A program made the translations under genes and the position numbers. Under the pieces are notes generated by a model, which was not told where the DNA came from, ran no database searches, and worked only from the letters and a program-made list of their open reading frames with translations. This document shows, piece by piece, positions 8,726-18,249 of a stretch of DNA of 64,000 bases (position 1 is its first letter; every line of letters starts with the position of its first letter). Source of the DNA: an uncultured Prevotellaceae bacterium (GTDB lineage: Bacteria; Bacteroidota; Bacteroidia; Bacteroidales; Bacteroidaceae); the NCBI GenBank assembly GCA_900316285.1, contig ONCG01000025.1:62001-126000 (forward strand), in the 5' to 3' direction.

Positions 8726-9922
8726 ATGGAATACAGAAAGATAAGACGCCGCCGCAGACTTTTGAAGCTCGGCCGATGGATGCAGAAGCACTTCGGCTGG
8801 CTCGGTCGTTTGTTGAAGAAGCTCAAGCCCACCTTCATCAAACGGCTCGACTGGTATATCATCAAGAAGTTCATCGGCACCTATTTCTTCTCCATCATCC
8901 TGATTATCTCCATCGCCATCGTGTTCGACGTGAACGAGCACTTGGCAAAGTTCACGCAGTATCACGCACCGCTGAAAGCCATTGTGTTCGACTACTACGC
9001 GAACTTCATCCCCTACTTCGCCAATCTGTTCTCGCCGCTCTTCGTCTTCATCTCCGTGATCTTCTTCACGTCGAAGCTCGCAGGCAACTCCGAGATTATC
9101 GCCATGCTGGCCGCAGGCGTGTCGTTCAAGCGACTCATGCGACCCTACATGATGTCGTGTGTGTTCATCTCGTTGCTATCGTATTACTTGAGTGCCTACG
9201 TCATCCCGCACGGCACTATCATACGCCAGAACTTCGAGACCACCTACAAGAACAAAAAGAAGAACACGGCAGCCGACAACGTGCAGTTGCAGGTGGGACA
9301 AGGCGTCATCGCCTATATCCAACACTACGACAACACCAGCAAGAAAGGCTACGGATTCTCGCTCGACAAGTTCGAGAACAAGAAACTCGTCAGCCACATG
9401 ACGGCTACCGACATACAGTACGACACCATCTCCGACACGAAGTACAAGTGGAAGGTGCGCAACTGGAAGATTCGCCAGCTCAAAGGACTGCGCGAACACA
9501 TCACGAGCGGGGCACAGCGCGACACTGTCATCATCATGGAGCCGGCCGACCTGGTCTACTCGAAAGGCCAACAGGAGACGTTCACCAGCCCGGAGCTCTA
9601 CGACTACATATCCAAGCAGATTGACCGAGGTAGTAGCAACGTTGTGCAATACCAAGTGGAGTACCACAAACGCATCGCGGCATCGTTTGCCTCGTTCATC
9701 CTGACAATCATCGGCCTGTCGCTGTCGTCACGAAAGCGAAAAGGTGGTATGGGACTTTATCTGGGTATCGGTCTGGCACTGAGTTTTACATACATCATGT
9801 TGCAAACCATCTCTTCAACGTTTGCCATCAACGCCAGCTTCCCGCCGATGCTCGCTGCATGGACGCCAAACATCATCTTCGCATTCGTTGCATACTTCTG
9901 CTATAGGCATGCACCGAATTGA
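8726..9922 (+). CDS. LptF/LptG family lipopolysaccharide export permease
   Basis: A 399-residue YjgP/YjgQ-family permease. ATG 8726 is chosen because AAGGAG lies 5 bases upstream; the longer frame from 8648 overlaps tgt. A very basic N-terminus (RKIRRRRRLLK) precedes four to six membrane helices: one near residues 50-70, two around 100-160, a large periplasmic beta-jellyroll loop (about 165-310), and three C-terminal helices. LptF/G with LptB extracts LPS from the inner membrane and passes it to LptC. F versus G cannot be assigned. The gene follows tgt closely, so a lon-tgt-lpt unit is likely. Confidence 0.88.
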   Translation: MEYRKIRRRRRLLKLGRWMQKHFGWLGRLLKKLKPTFIKRLDWYIIKKFIGTYFFSIILIISIAIVFDVNEHLAKFTQYHAPLKAIVFDYYANFIPYFANLFSPLFVFISVIFFTSKLAGNSEIIAMLAAGVSFKRLMRPYMMSCVFISLLSYYLSAYVIPHGTIIRQNFETTYKNKKKNTAADNVQLQVGQGVIAYIQHYDNTSKKGYGFSLDKFENKKLVSHMTATDIQYDTISDTKYKWKVRNWKIRQLKGLREHITSGAQRDTVIIMEPADLVYSKGQQETFTSPELYDYISKQIDRGSSNVVQYQVEYHKRIAASFASFILTIIGLSLSSRKRKGGMGLYLGIGLALSFTYIMLQTISSTFAINASFPPMLAAWTPNIIFAFVAYFCYRHAPN

Positions 9923-9963
9923 TTCACCGTTTACGGAATAAACATTTCCGTAGAGGACCAAAA

Positions 9964-10003
9964 CAGCTAAAACTATTTTTTCACATACAGCTAAAACTAT
10001 TTG
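9964..10003. repeat. 16-bp direct repeat upstream of the helicase gene
   Basis: ACAGCTAAAACTATTT occurs at 9964-9979 and again at 9988-10003, with a 24-base period. It lies just before the helicase start and downstream of a small inverted repeat (TACGGAA/TTCCGTA near 9935-9956). It could be an operator pair or a cold-response leader element. Only the repetition is seen; coordinates may be off by one. Confidence 0.5.
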
Positions 10004-10016
10004 ATTGAACGTAAAA

Positions 10017-11390
10017 ATGACATTTGAAGAAACATATCTAAATGATAATATCCTCGACGCGCTCTACGACATGCGCTTCGAGGAAATGACGCCCATACAA
10101 GAGAAATGCATTCCGGAGATGCTCAACGGACGCGATGTCCTCGGCGTGGCACAGACGGGAACCGGCAAGACCGCTGCCTATCTGCTGCCCATTCTCTCCA
10201 TGCTCGACGACGGCTACGTAGACTTTCCCGACGGACGACACATCGAATTCCCGCAAGAGGCTATCAACTGCGTCATCATGGCTCCCACTCGCGAGCTCGC
10301 ACAACAGATAGACCAAGCCATGCAAGGCTTCGGCTACTACCTGCCCAACGTCAGCTCCGTAGCCGTCTATGGCGGAAACGACGGCAACCGCTACTATCAG
10401 GAACTCAACGCGCTGAAGACGGGAGCATCGGTTATCATCGCCACACCGGGACGATTCATCTCCCACCTGACGATGGACAATGTCGACATGTCGAAAGTGA
10501 GTTTCTTTGTTCTCGACGAGGCTGACCGTATGCTCGACATGGGTTTCTCCGACGACATCTTGAAGATTGCAAGTTTCCTGCCCAAGACTTGTCAGACGGT
10601 GATGTTCTCAGCTACGATGCCCGACAAGATTGAACAGCTGGCCAAGACACTGTTGAAGAATCCTGTGGAAGTGAAGATTGCCGTGAGCAAGCCCGCCGAG
10701 AAGATTCAGCAGTCGGCATACGTGTGCTACGAGGCTCAGAAACTGAAGATTGTAGAGGCGATGTTCAAGCAGGGCGACTTGAAGCGTGTTATTATCTTCG
10801 CTGGTAAAATCAACAAGGTGAAAGATGTCTATCATGCCCTCCTTCGCATGAAAATCAATGCCGGACAGATGCACAGCGACCTCACACAAGCCGAGCGCGA
10901 CGAGATGATGTTCCGTTTCAAGAGTGGACAAGTCGATGTGCTCGTTGCCACCGACATTCTCTCGCGAGGCATCGACATCGACGACATTGCAATGGTCTTG
11001 AACTACGACGTGCCACGCGACGCCGAAGACTATGTGCACCGCATCGGCCGCACCGCTCGTGCTGAGCGCGATGGCAAGGCCGTCACCTTCATCAGCGAGG
11101 AAGACATCCGCTATTTCCTTCAGATAGAGCGTTTCCTTGAACGCGAGGTCACCAAGAATCCCCTACCCGATGGCATTGGCGAAGGTCCAGAGTACAAGGC
11201 TGCACCACGCGCCAATGGCAAAGGAAAAGGCCGCGGCCGTTGGGGAAAGAGAAATCGGAAAGGCAACGGAAAGGGCAACCACAAGGGATTTAGCAAAGGC
11301 GACCAGAAAGGCAACCAGAAAAGTAAAGGCGAGAATAAAGGCAATCAAAAGGGCAAAGGCAACAACAAAGGCCATAGCAAGAAGCAATAA
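10017..11390 (+). CDS. DEAD-box ATP-dependent RNA helicase with Lys/Gly/Asn repeat tail
   Basis: A 457-residue helicase: AQTGTGKT at 45-52 (motif I), PTRELA near 90 (Ia), DEAD at 167-170 (II), SAT near 200 (III), and HRIGRTAR near 340 (VI). The N-terminal TPIQEKCIP gives the Q motif. The last 60 or so residues form a low-complexity basic tail built on KGN/KGK units, expected to bind RNA non-specifically as in RhlE/CsdA-type cold-shock helicases. ATG 10017 is preferred over the TTG at 10005. The gene ends before a strong bidirectional hairpin. RhlE-like is the best fit, but the exact orthology is unsure. Confidence 0.93.
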   Translation: MTFEETYLNDNILDALYDMRFEEMTPIQEKCIPEMLNGRDVLGVAQTGTGKTAAYLLPILSMLDDGYVDFPDGRHIEFPQEAINCVIMAPTRELAQQIDQAMQGFGYYLPNVSSVAVYGGNDGNRYYQELNALKTGASVIIATPGRFISHLTMDNVDMSKVSFFVLDEADRMLDMGFSDDILKIASFLPKTCQTVMFSATMPDKIEQLAKTLLKNPVEVKIAVSKPAEKIQQSAYVCYEAQKLKIVEAMFKQGDLKRVIIFAGKINKVKDVYHALLRMKINAGQMHSDLTQAERDEMMFRFKSGQVDVLVATDILSRGIDIDDIAMVLNYDVPRDAEDYVHRIGRTARAERDGKAVTFISEEDIRYFLQIERFLEREVTKNPLPDGIGEGPEYKAAPRANGKGKGRGRWGKRNRKGNGKGNHKGFSKGDQKGNQKSKGENKGNQKGKGNNKGHSKKQ

Positions 11391-11426
11391 TATGCTTTAA
11401 CCTTTTTAGAATCTGGTTCAATTGCA

Positions 11427-11458
11427 AAGTGGGGGGCTATACTTTTTGCCCCCCACTT
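11427..11458. terminator. Bidirectional intrinsic terminator
   Basis: Perfect 11-bp stem AAGTGGGGGGC / GCCCCCCACTT (11427-11437 and 11448-11458) around a 10-base loop. It sits between the convergent helicase and nucleotidase genes and can serve both. Confidence 0.8.
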
Positions 11459-11466
11459 GTCTTTTC

Positions 11467-11955
11467 TCATAAAAGGCGCTGGAAATATTCGATGACTGTC
11501 TGCCAGTTTGGAAACTCTGGCGAACCGAAATGGATATGGACGCCCTGAAAATCGGCAACCCCGTTATTTGTGTTGTCGTCGATGATGTAATCGCCTCGAA
11601 GCAGGTCCTTGTGGTGTGAGAGGATGAGCCGCTTCTTAACGGCTGGGCCTAAGTGAGTCTTCACCCACTCCAACTTATCGCACCAAGCAGAAGGATTATT
11701 CCAAGGAGCGGTTGAAAGGATATAGGTATCGAAATGATCAGCCAAGAACTGGAAACCTTCCTTTGCGCCGTCAATCTCCTTCATCTTTGAGAAAAGTCCA
11801 GGTATCTCATCGGAGTGATCCTTACCATTCTCGTCCTTTCCATATTGTGCCCTTACCGCAACAGGAAAAGTATCTACACCCGACTGAAAATCGGCAATAG
11901 TGTTGTCTAAGTCAACGTAAACTACGATTTTCTTGTTCTTTTTCATCTCCATCAT
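11467..11955 (-). CDS. 5'(3')-deoxyribonucleotidase family, HAD superfamily
   Basis: A 162-residue HAD phosphatase with motif I VVYVDLDNTIADF (two catalytic Asp), a Thr motif at LSTAPW and a C-terminal DYIIDDNTNNG acidic motif. This combination matches the NT5C/5'(3')-deoxyribonucleotidase group, which dephosphorylates deoxynucleoside monophosphates. Three Met codons (11955, 11952, 11946) are possible starts and nothing in the sequence decides between them. It converges with the helicase gene. Related HAD hydrolases on other small phosphates cannot be excluded. Confidence 0.8.
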   Translation of the reverse strand: MMEMKKNKKIVVYVDLDNTIADFQSGVDTFPVAVRAQYGKDENGKDHSDEIPGLFSKMKEIDGAKEGFQFLADHFDTYILSTAPWNNPSAWCDKLEWVKTHLGPAVKKRLILSHHKDLLRGDYIIDDNTNNGVADFQGVHIHFGSPEFPNWQTVIEYFQRLL

Positions 11956-12118
11956 TTTTAATCATTTGTTAATAAATTTAAAACGTTCTATTTGTTTGGC
12001 CTGTCAGCCTGCATACAACTTTATTAATGAGTCGCATCTATAATATAGAAAGAAATCCGAAAAAATTTAAGAGAAACTATATATTTTTTTCGAAACCACA
12101 TTGAATTTATCCCCCAAA

Positions 12119-12158
12119 ATGTTGGGATGCACCGTATCGCATAACTGGATTTAGCCTT
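12119..12158 (+). repeat. GGGACGCG-family element, degenerate copy 2
   Basis: The stretch ATGTTGGGATGC...GCATAACTGGATTTAGC corresponds, with substitutions, to the better preserved copies at 1565 (minus) and 35998 (plus). As at 35998, it is followed directly by a 22-bp periodic array. The downstream boundary is not clear. Confidence 0.6.
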
Positions 12159-12175
12159 ATTACCATCTTTATTCT

Positions 12176-12263
12176 TTCCAGAGCTATACTCTATTCGATA
12201 CGGAGATATGCTTTAACCAATACGGAGCATAGCTCTAGAACATACAGAGCATAGCTCTAGCTC
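12176..12263. repeat. 22-bp periodic array, four units
   Basis: Four consecutive 22-base units begin at 12176, 12198, 12220 and 12242. Units 3 and 4 differ at only a few positions (ATACGGAGCATAGCTCTAG). The core GAGCATAGCTC is near-palindromic. No spacers separate the units and no ORF uses them. Confidence 0.75.
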
Positions 12264-12298
12264 ACGAGGAACGGCTGGCGGCCATCAGTTCCCGAGAG

Positions 12299-12530
12299 TG
12301 TGACAATTGTGACAATTGTGACAGTCATTTTTGCACACATCGCGCGGAGGATGGAATAGACATACAAATAAAATAGAATAATTAATGAATAATTATTGAA
12401 TAATAATCATTATATTATTATATATATATTAACATATTTATATACTTATTTAACTATTTATTACTCTTTCTTCTCCTCCCGCCTTCTGAGGCGTGTAAAA
12501 ATCAACTGTCCAATTGTCACAATTGTCACA
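12299..12530. mobile_element. MITE-like palindromic element with GTGACAATT inverted ends
   Basis: The left end 12299-12324 is TGTGACAATTG repeated, ending TGACAG. The right end 12506-12530 is its reverse complement with one base missing. Similarity continues inward imperfectly (GACAGT...ATTTTT.CACA...GGAGG). The centre (12365-12470) is extremely A/T rich and contains no gene. Size about 232 bp, no transposase. It resembles a non-autonomous transposon remnant. Confidence 0.55.
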
Positions 12531-12561
12531 AATGGTTTGTCAACATGTTGGTGGTCAGAGG

Positions 12562-13578
12562 TTAGGGTAATTCAGAGTAGCGGTGGATGCCCTTTGCATA
12601 GTATTTCCAAAGCAGGGAGAAATGTTTGCGAACGGGAATGTCGGCGATGACACGAGCCTGCTGGATGCTGGCACGATCGGCAGCGAAATCTTTCTTCCAA
12701 TGCTTGAAGGCCCGGCGAGCACGATAGATGGCTTTGAAGTCACCGAGGTTGCGGTTCAAGATGAGCGTCTGCCAAGCGGCAAGATAGTCGAGGAACCAGC
12801 GCCAACGCATCACATGCTTCAATTCGTTCTCAGGCAAGCACTTGTAAAGCATTGTGAGGTTATTGCGGAAGTTGAGAAACGTCTTCATCGGATTGCCTTT
12901 CGGCAACGTGCCTCCACCCAGATGATAAACCTTGCTCTCAGGCAGACAGATCACCTTGCGCCCCACGATGTTCAAACGCCAGCAGAGGTCAATCTCCTCG
13001 CAATGGGCAAAGAAACGGCCGTCGAGGCCACCGACACGCCAGTAATCTTCAGAGCGGATGAACAAACAGGCACCCGTCGCCCACAGCACTTCTACTGTAT
13101 CGTCATACTGCCCGCGGTCGGTTTCAACAGCATCGAAGAGTCGGCCGCGACAGAACGGATAGCCATAGCGGTCGAGATAACCACCCGAAGCGCCCGCATA
13201 CTCGAATTTCTCCTTGTTGACATAGGAAAGCAACTTCGGCTGACAGGCTGCCACTTCCGCGTGGGAGTCCATATATGCTATCAGCGGACTGAGCCAGTGA
13301 GGGGTAACCTCCACATCGCTATTCAGCAACACATAATATTCGGCCTCCACCTGTTTCAGCGCACGGTTGTAGCCTTCTGCAAACCCGTAGTTCTGGTCGA
13401 GGACGATGGTTTGTATCTGGGGATAACGGGCGTTCAGGAATGCCAACGAGTCGTCTGTCGAAGCATTATCAGCTACGACGACCGTTGCTTCGTCGCATGA
13501 ATACTCAAGCACTGAAGGCAGATACTGCTCCAGCATCTTCCGTCCATTCCAGTTTAATATAACGATGGCTGTTTTCAT
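12562..13578 (-). CDS. Family 2 glycosyltransferase
   Basis: A 338-residue GT-A glycosyltransferase. The N-terminus AIVILNWNGRKMLEQYLPSVL, VVVADNASTDDS near residue 35 and LLNSDVEV near 83 (the DxD-equivalent nucleotide-sugar site) define the rhamnosyl/GT2 group. ACLFIRSEDYWRVGGLDGRFF near 170 and EEIDLCWR near 190 are the acceptor-side motifs. It ends with an amphipathic basic C-terminus and no membrane helices. Such enzymes add sugars to cell-surface polysaccharide or glycoprotein glycans; the substrate is unknown. It lies 70 bases downstream of mtaB on the same strand, separated by the tandem repeat. Confidence 0.9.
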   Translation of the reverse strand: MKTAIVILNWNGRKMLEQYLPSVLEYSCDEATVVVADNASTDDSLAFLNARYPQIQTIVLDQNYGFAEGYNRALKQVEAEYYVLLNSDVEVTPHWLSPLIAYMDSHAEVAACQPKLLSYVNKEKFEYAGASGGYLDRYGYPFCRGRLFDAVETDRGQYDDTVEVLWATGACLFIRSEDYWRVGGLDGRFFAHCEEIDLCWRLNIVGRKVICLPESKVYHLGGGTLPKGNPMKTFLNFRNNLTMLYKCLPENELKHVMRWRWFLDYLAAWQTLILNRNLGDFKAIYRARRAFKHWKKDFAADRASIQQARVIADIPVRKHFSLLWKYYAKGIHRYSELP

Positions 13579-13592
13579 CTCGTGCTCCTTTG

Positions 13593-13664
13593 CTACCTTG
13601 TCACTTTGTTACCTTGTTACTTTGTCACCTTGTTACTTTGTCACCTTGTTACTTTGTCACCTTG
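13593..13664. repeat. 8/16-bp tandem repeat between mtaB and the glycosyltransferase
   Basis: Units of YTTGTYAC are repeated about nine times, best seen as the 16-mer CTTGTTACTTTGTCAC in the last three copies. The array runs into the mtaB frame and provides its last codons (Val-Thr-Lys) and stop. Length variation would shift or preserve the mtaB 3' end depending on copy number. Confidence 0.85.
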
Positions 13665-14986
13665 CCCATCAATGCCGTCTTGTCGTGATTGAAGTCACCC
13701 AAAAGGACAGTCATCAGCTGATTATCATATTCTTCACGCGCTTCCTGAGGAGGAAGTTCCACACGAATATAGTTTCTGGTAAACCCATGCATGGCCCTGC
13801 CACGAGGTGCTCTCTCGAAGAGCACTTCGGCAGTCTGACCGATATGGCGGGCGTAGAAAGCCTGCGTCTTCTCGTCGGAGAGTTGCAATAGACGATGCGA
13901 ACGCAACTTCTTGTCTTGATCGGAAACAACATAGGGGATGCGGAGCGCAGCCGTTCCCGGTCGCTCTGAATAGGGGAATACATGCAACTGGGTGACATCG
14001 AGCGAATGGAGGAAGTCGTAGCACTCCTCGAAGTATTCAGGCGTCTCGCCTCGTGTGCCCACCATCACATCAACCCCTATGAAAGCATCAGGCATACGCT
14101 CTTTGATGAGTTGTATCTTATGAGCGAAGAGCGCCTTATCGTATCGGCGATGCATCAATTTAAGCACCTCGTCGCTTCCACTCTGCAAGGGAATATGGAA
14201 ATGAGGCATAAACCGCTGACTTGTGGCACAGAACTCAATGAGTTCGTCGGTTAGGAGGTTCGGCTCCAAACTGCTGATGCGGAAACGGCTGATTCCTTCA
14301 ACTTCATCAAGTGCCTTCACCAAATCGAGGAACGACTCACCAGTGGTATGGCCAAAGTCGCCGATGTTCACACCCGTCAGCACAATCTCTTTGCCGCCTT
14401 CGCTTGCTGCCTGGCGAGCCTGCTCAACGAGTGATGCAATGCTAGGATTGCGCGAGAAGCCGCGGGCAAAGGGGATGGTACAATAGGTGCAGAAGTAGTC
14501 GCAGCCATCCTGAACCTTCAGGAAATAGCGGGTGCGGTTTCCACGCGAGCACGACGGCGCAAAGGTCTTGATGTCGCGCGTTTTCTCTACGGCATGCACG
14601 ATGGTATCCTTCTCCCCACTACTCCACGCGTCACTCAGGAACTGAATCAGGTTTGCCTTCTCATTGGCCCCAAGCACCAAGTCGACGCCTTCAATCTTTC
14701 CTATCTTATAAGGTTCCAACTGTGCGTAACAACCCGTCACCACCACGAACGCATCAGGGTGGTTTCTCACCATGCGGTGAATAGCCTGCCGGCACTTGTG
14801 ATCGGCAACCTCTGTAACAGAACAGGTATTGATCAGGCAAAGATCGGCCTTTTCACCCTTGCCAGCCGTCCTCACTCCGAGTTGCTGAAGCATCTGCGCG
14901 AAGGTAGACGTCTCAGAAAAATTCAACTTGCAACCCAGCGTGAAGTAAGCCGCACTCTTGCCCTGAAAGACTGATGTATCGATCAT
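13649..14986 (-). CDS. mtaB: tRNA t6A37 methylthiotransferase MtaB
   Basis: A 445-residue radical SAM methylthiotransferase. The N-terminal UPF0004 domain supplies three cluster Cys (C19 in TLGCKLN, C55 in NTCSVT, C86 in VTGCYA). The radical SAM motif CDYFCTYC has C162, C166 and C169. A TRAM domain closes the protein. It converts t6A37 to ms2t6A37 in tRNA. The TLGCKLNFSET N-terminus separates MtaB from MiaB and RimO. The C-terminal VTK and stop come from the tandem repeat at 13593-13664. A minus-strand TACCTTTG box lies about 65 bases upstream. Confidence 0.93.
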   Translation of the reverse strand: MIDTSVFQGKSAAYFTLGCKLNFSETSTFAQMLQQLGVRTAGKGEKADLCLINTCSVTEVADHKCRQAIHRMVRNHPDAFVVVTGCYAQLEPYKIGKIEGVDLVLGANEKANLIQFLSDAWSSGEKDTIVHAVEKTRDIKTFAPSCSRGNRTRYFLKVQDGCDYFCTYCTIPFARGFSRNPSIASLVEQARQAASEGGKEIVLTGVNIGDFGHTTGESFLDLVKALDEVEGISRFRISSLEPNLLTDELIEFCATSQRFMPHFHIPLQSGSDEVLKLMHRRYDKALFAHKIQLIKERMPDAFIGVDVMVGTRGETPEYFEECYDFLHSLDVTQLHVFPYSERPGTAALRIPYVVSDQDKKLRSHRLLQLSDEKTQAFYARHIGQTAEVLFERAPRGRAMHGFTRNYIRVELPPQEAREEYDNQLMTVLLGDFNHDKTALMGKVTK

Positions 14987-15050
14987 GTTTTTGCTTACAC
15001 CTTATTTATATATATAGCGCTTATGGCCTGCACAGAATGGCAAACCACTG

Positions 15051-15058
15051 CAAAGGTA
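15051..15058 (-). promoter_or_regulatory. -7 box TACCTTTG for mtaB
   Basis: CAAAGGTA on the plus strand. It lies about 65 bases before the mtaB ATG. The 14987-15341 gap otherwise holds only A-rich sequence and the divergent lipoprotein promoter. Confidence 0.65.
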
Positions 15059-15281
15059 CAAAAAAGTTGCGAAGTGGCCTGCATGCACCAGCATTTTTTT
15101 TCGAAACGACATAGCCGGCAAAATGCAAAAAACGCCCTTTTTCGACGTGTTGTGTGGGAACACAAAATAATTAACTATTTTTTGCAATTCATAAAGTATT
15201 GATTATCAATGCGTTGCAAAAAAGTTACAAAATCGACAAAAAAAAGTCGCAAAAAAAAGTACAACGTATCAAAAAAATGCT

Positions 15282-15289
15282 TACCTTTG
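15282..15289 (+). promoter_or_regulatory. -7 box TACCTTTG for the small lipoprotein
   Basis: TACCTTTG within an A-rich tract, about 50 bases before the ATG at 15342. There is no clear TTTG at the expected -33 distance. Confidence 0.6.
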
Positions 15290-15341
15290 CATCGTTTTAA
15301 TAAACAAATGATTGTTTTACAGATTTAAAAAAGCAAAGAAA

Positions 15342-15515
15342 ATGAAGAAATTAGTTTTTATGTTCGTAGCAATGGCAGCTATCTCGTTCGCATCTTGCGG
15401 TAACGCTCAGAAGCCCGCCGAGGTTGTAGAAGACACCGCAGTGGTTGACACCACCGTTGTTGACACCACCGTTGTTGACACTGCCGCTGTTGACACTGCT
15501 GCTGTAGCTGAGTAA
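15342..15515 (+). CDS. Very small lipoprotein with Val-Asp-Thr/Ala repeats
   Basis: A 57-residue protein. ATG 15342 is chosen over 15312 because MKKLVFMFVAMAAISFASC is a complete lipoprotein signal with lipobox and Cys19. The mature part is only about 39 residues: GNAQKPAE, then four copies of a five-residue VVDT(T/A) unit. It is acidic, with no predicted fold. It has its own promoter and terminator, so it is likely expressed alone. By analogy to other short Bacteroidota lipoproteins it may coat the periplasmic face of a membrane. The function is unknown. Repeat number could vary between strains. Confidence 0.75.
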   Translation: MKKLVFMFVAMAAISFASCGNAQKPAEVVEDTAVVDTTVVDTTVVDTAAVDTAAVAE

Positions 15516-15545
15516 TCAGAGCTCGAACTGAAAAAGTGAGAGAAT

Positions 15546-15577
15546 ACCGCTGGGTCCAAGACCTGGCGGTTTTTTTG
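15546..15577 (+). terminator. Intrinsic terminator of the small lipoprotein gene
   Basis: An 11-bp stem (ACCGCTGGGTC with GACCTGGCGGT, two G-U pairs) with a 3-base loop is followed directly by a run of eight T. Confidence 0.85.
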
Positions 15578-15659
15578 TTCTCACCTCCCTGCCCTCCTTT
15601 AAAAAGGCAAAGGGGGAATAATCATCTCTATCATTTGTTTATTCGAGAAAAAAAAGGTA

Positions 15660-15823
15660 ACTTTAGCTCCGCCGAACTTACTTATTACTCGGAAAAGTTC
15701 AAATTAGTTTGGCTTTTCACTCGTTTTTTCGTAACTTTGCGACTAAAGTCGCGAACTTACTTCATCTCGGCATAAAAAAGAAACGAGTTTCTTTTGTTCT
15801 GCGCTCGATTTTTCGTAACTTTG
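15660..15823 (+). promoter_or_regulatory. Tandem repeat-borne promoters upstream of the ABC-F gene
   Basis: Two TAACTTTG -7 boxes (15732-15739 and 15816-15823) each have TTTG 19-20 bases upstream and share the context TTTTTCGTAACTTTGC. The block also carries CTCCGCCGAAC and palindrome GCGACTAAAGTCGC. Related blocks lie at 24975 and 36695, so this is a dispersed promoter-bearing repeat rather than a gene-specific promoter. Confidence 0.7.
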
Positions 15824-15841
15824 CACCCACAATAATAATAA

Positions 15842-17470
<1,629 letters not shown>

Positions 17471-17490
17471 GATTCGTAAATCGGCCATTG

Positions 17491-17530
17491 ATAGTCGTAA
17501 ATCAACCATTTTGCGTTGAAAAACGACTAT
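17491..17530 (+). terminator. Weak hairpin between the ABC-F gene and grpE
   Basis: ATAGTCGT (17491-17498) pairs with ACGACTAT (17523-17530) around a 24-base loop that itself contains AACCATTTTGCGTT. No T-run follows. It may be a weak terminator or a leader structure for grpE. Confidence 0.35.
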
Positions 17531-17589
17531 TAATGACTGAAAATTGATAACTAATCGTTCCTGCCAACCGACATTGGCACATTATTTGT

Positions 17590-18234
17590 ATGAGATTTTT
17601 TAGGAACAAAAAACAAAAAACTATGGACGAAGAAAGAACTATCAATATCGAAGACGGAAGCCAGGAAGAGGAGCAGCAGAACGCCTCGCAGGCTTCTGAG
17701 AACGTAAACGAAGAGACTGCCAACGAGCAAGCACAAGTTGACGAAGCTGCAGCTGAACCCGAGAAAGAGCAGGAGCAGGAAGAGAAAGACCCGCTCGATG
17801 CTGCCCTCGACGAGATTGCCAAGCTCAAGGACCAGTTGCTTCGCACCATCGCAGAATTTGAGAACTACAAGAAGCGCACGCTGAAGGAAAAGGCAGAGCT
17901 CATCCTCAACGGCGGCGAGAAGACGATTACCGCCATCCTGCCCGTGCTCGACGACTTTGAGCGAGCACTTGCCGACACGCACACCGACGATCCTGCCGCC
18001 ATCAAGGAAGGCATGGAACTCATCTTCAAGAAATTCATTAAGACCCTCGAAAGCCTCGGTGTCAAGAAAATCGAGACACAGGATCAGGATTTCGACGTTG
18101 ACTACCACGAAGCCATCGCGATGGTTCCCGGTATGGGCGACGACAAGAAGGGCAAGGTCATCGACTGCGTACAGACAGGATACATGCTGAACGATAAAGT
18201 CATCCGACACGCGAAAGTCGCTGTAGGTCAATAA
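17590..18234 (+). CDS. grpE: Nucleotide-exchange factor GrpE
   Basis: A 214-residue GrpE. A long acidic, Glu/Gln-rich N-terminal region (about residues 12-70) leads into the coiled coil with AEFENYKKRTLKEKAEL near 95, and the C-terminal beta-wing holds VPGMGDDKKGKVIDCVQTGYMLNDKVIRHAKV, the family's best conserved block. It releases ADP from DnaK. ATG 17590 gives a basic MRFFRNKKQK leader; ATG 17623 (MDEERTI) is equally possible. dnaJ follows after 15 bases, the usual grpE-dnaJ pair. dnaK and hrcA are not in the window. Confidence 0.95.
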   Translation: MRFFRNKKQKTMDEERTINIEDGSQEEEQQNASQASENVNEETANEQAQVDEAAAEPEKEQEQEEKDPLDAALDEIAKLKDQLLRTIAEFENYKKRTLKEKAELILNGGEKTITAILPVLDDFERALADTHTDDPAAIKEGMELIFKKFIKTLESLGVKKIETQDQDFDVDYHEAIAMVPGMGDDKKGKVIDCVQTGYMLNDKVIRHAKVAVGQ

Positions 18235-18249
18235 ATTACCAAATACAGA

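Noticed and set aside
12360..12470. A/T-rich core considered as a replication origin
   Set aside because: No DnaA-box cluster (TTATCCACA or similar) and no dnaA, dnaN or parAB nearby. The inverted ends fit a mobile element better.
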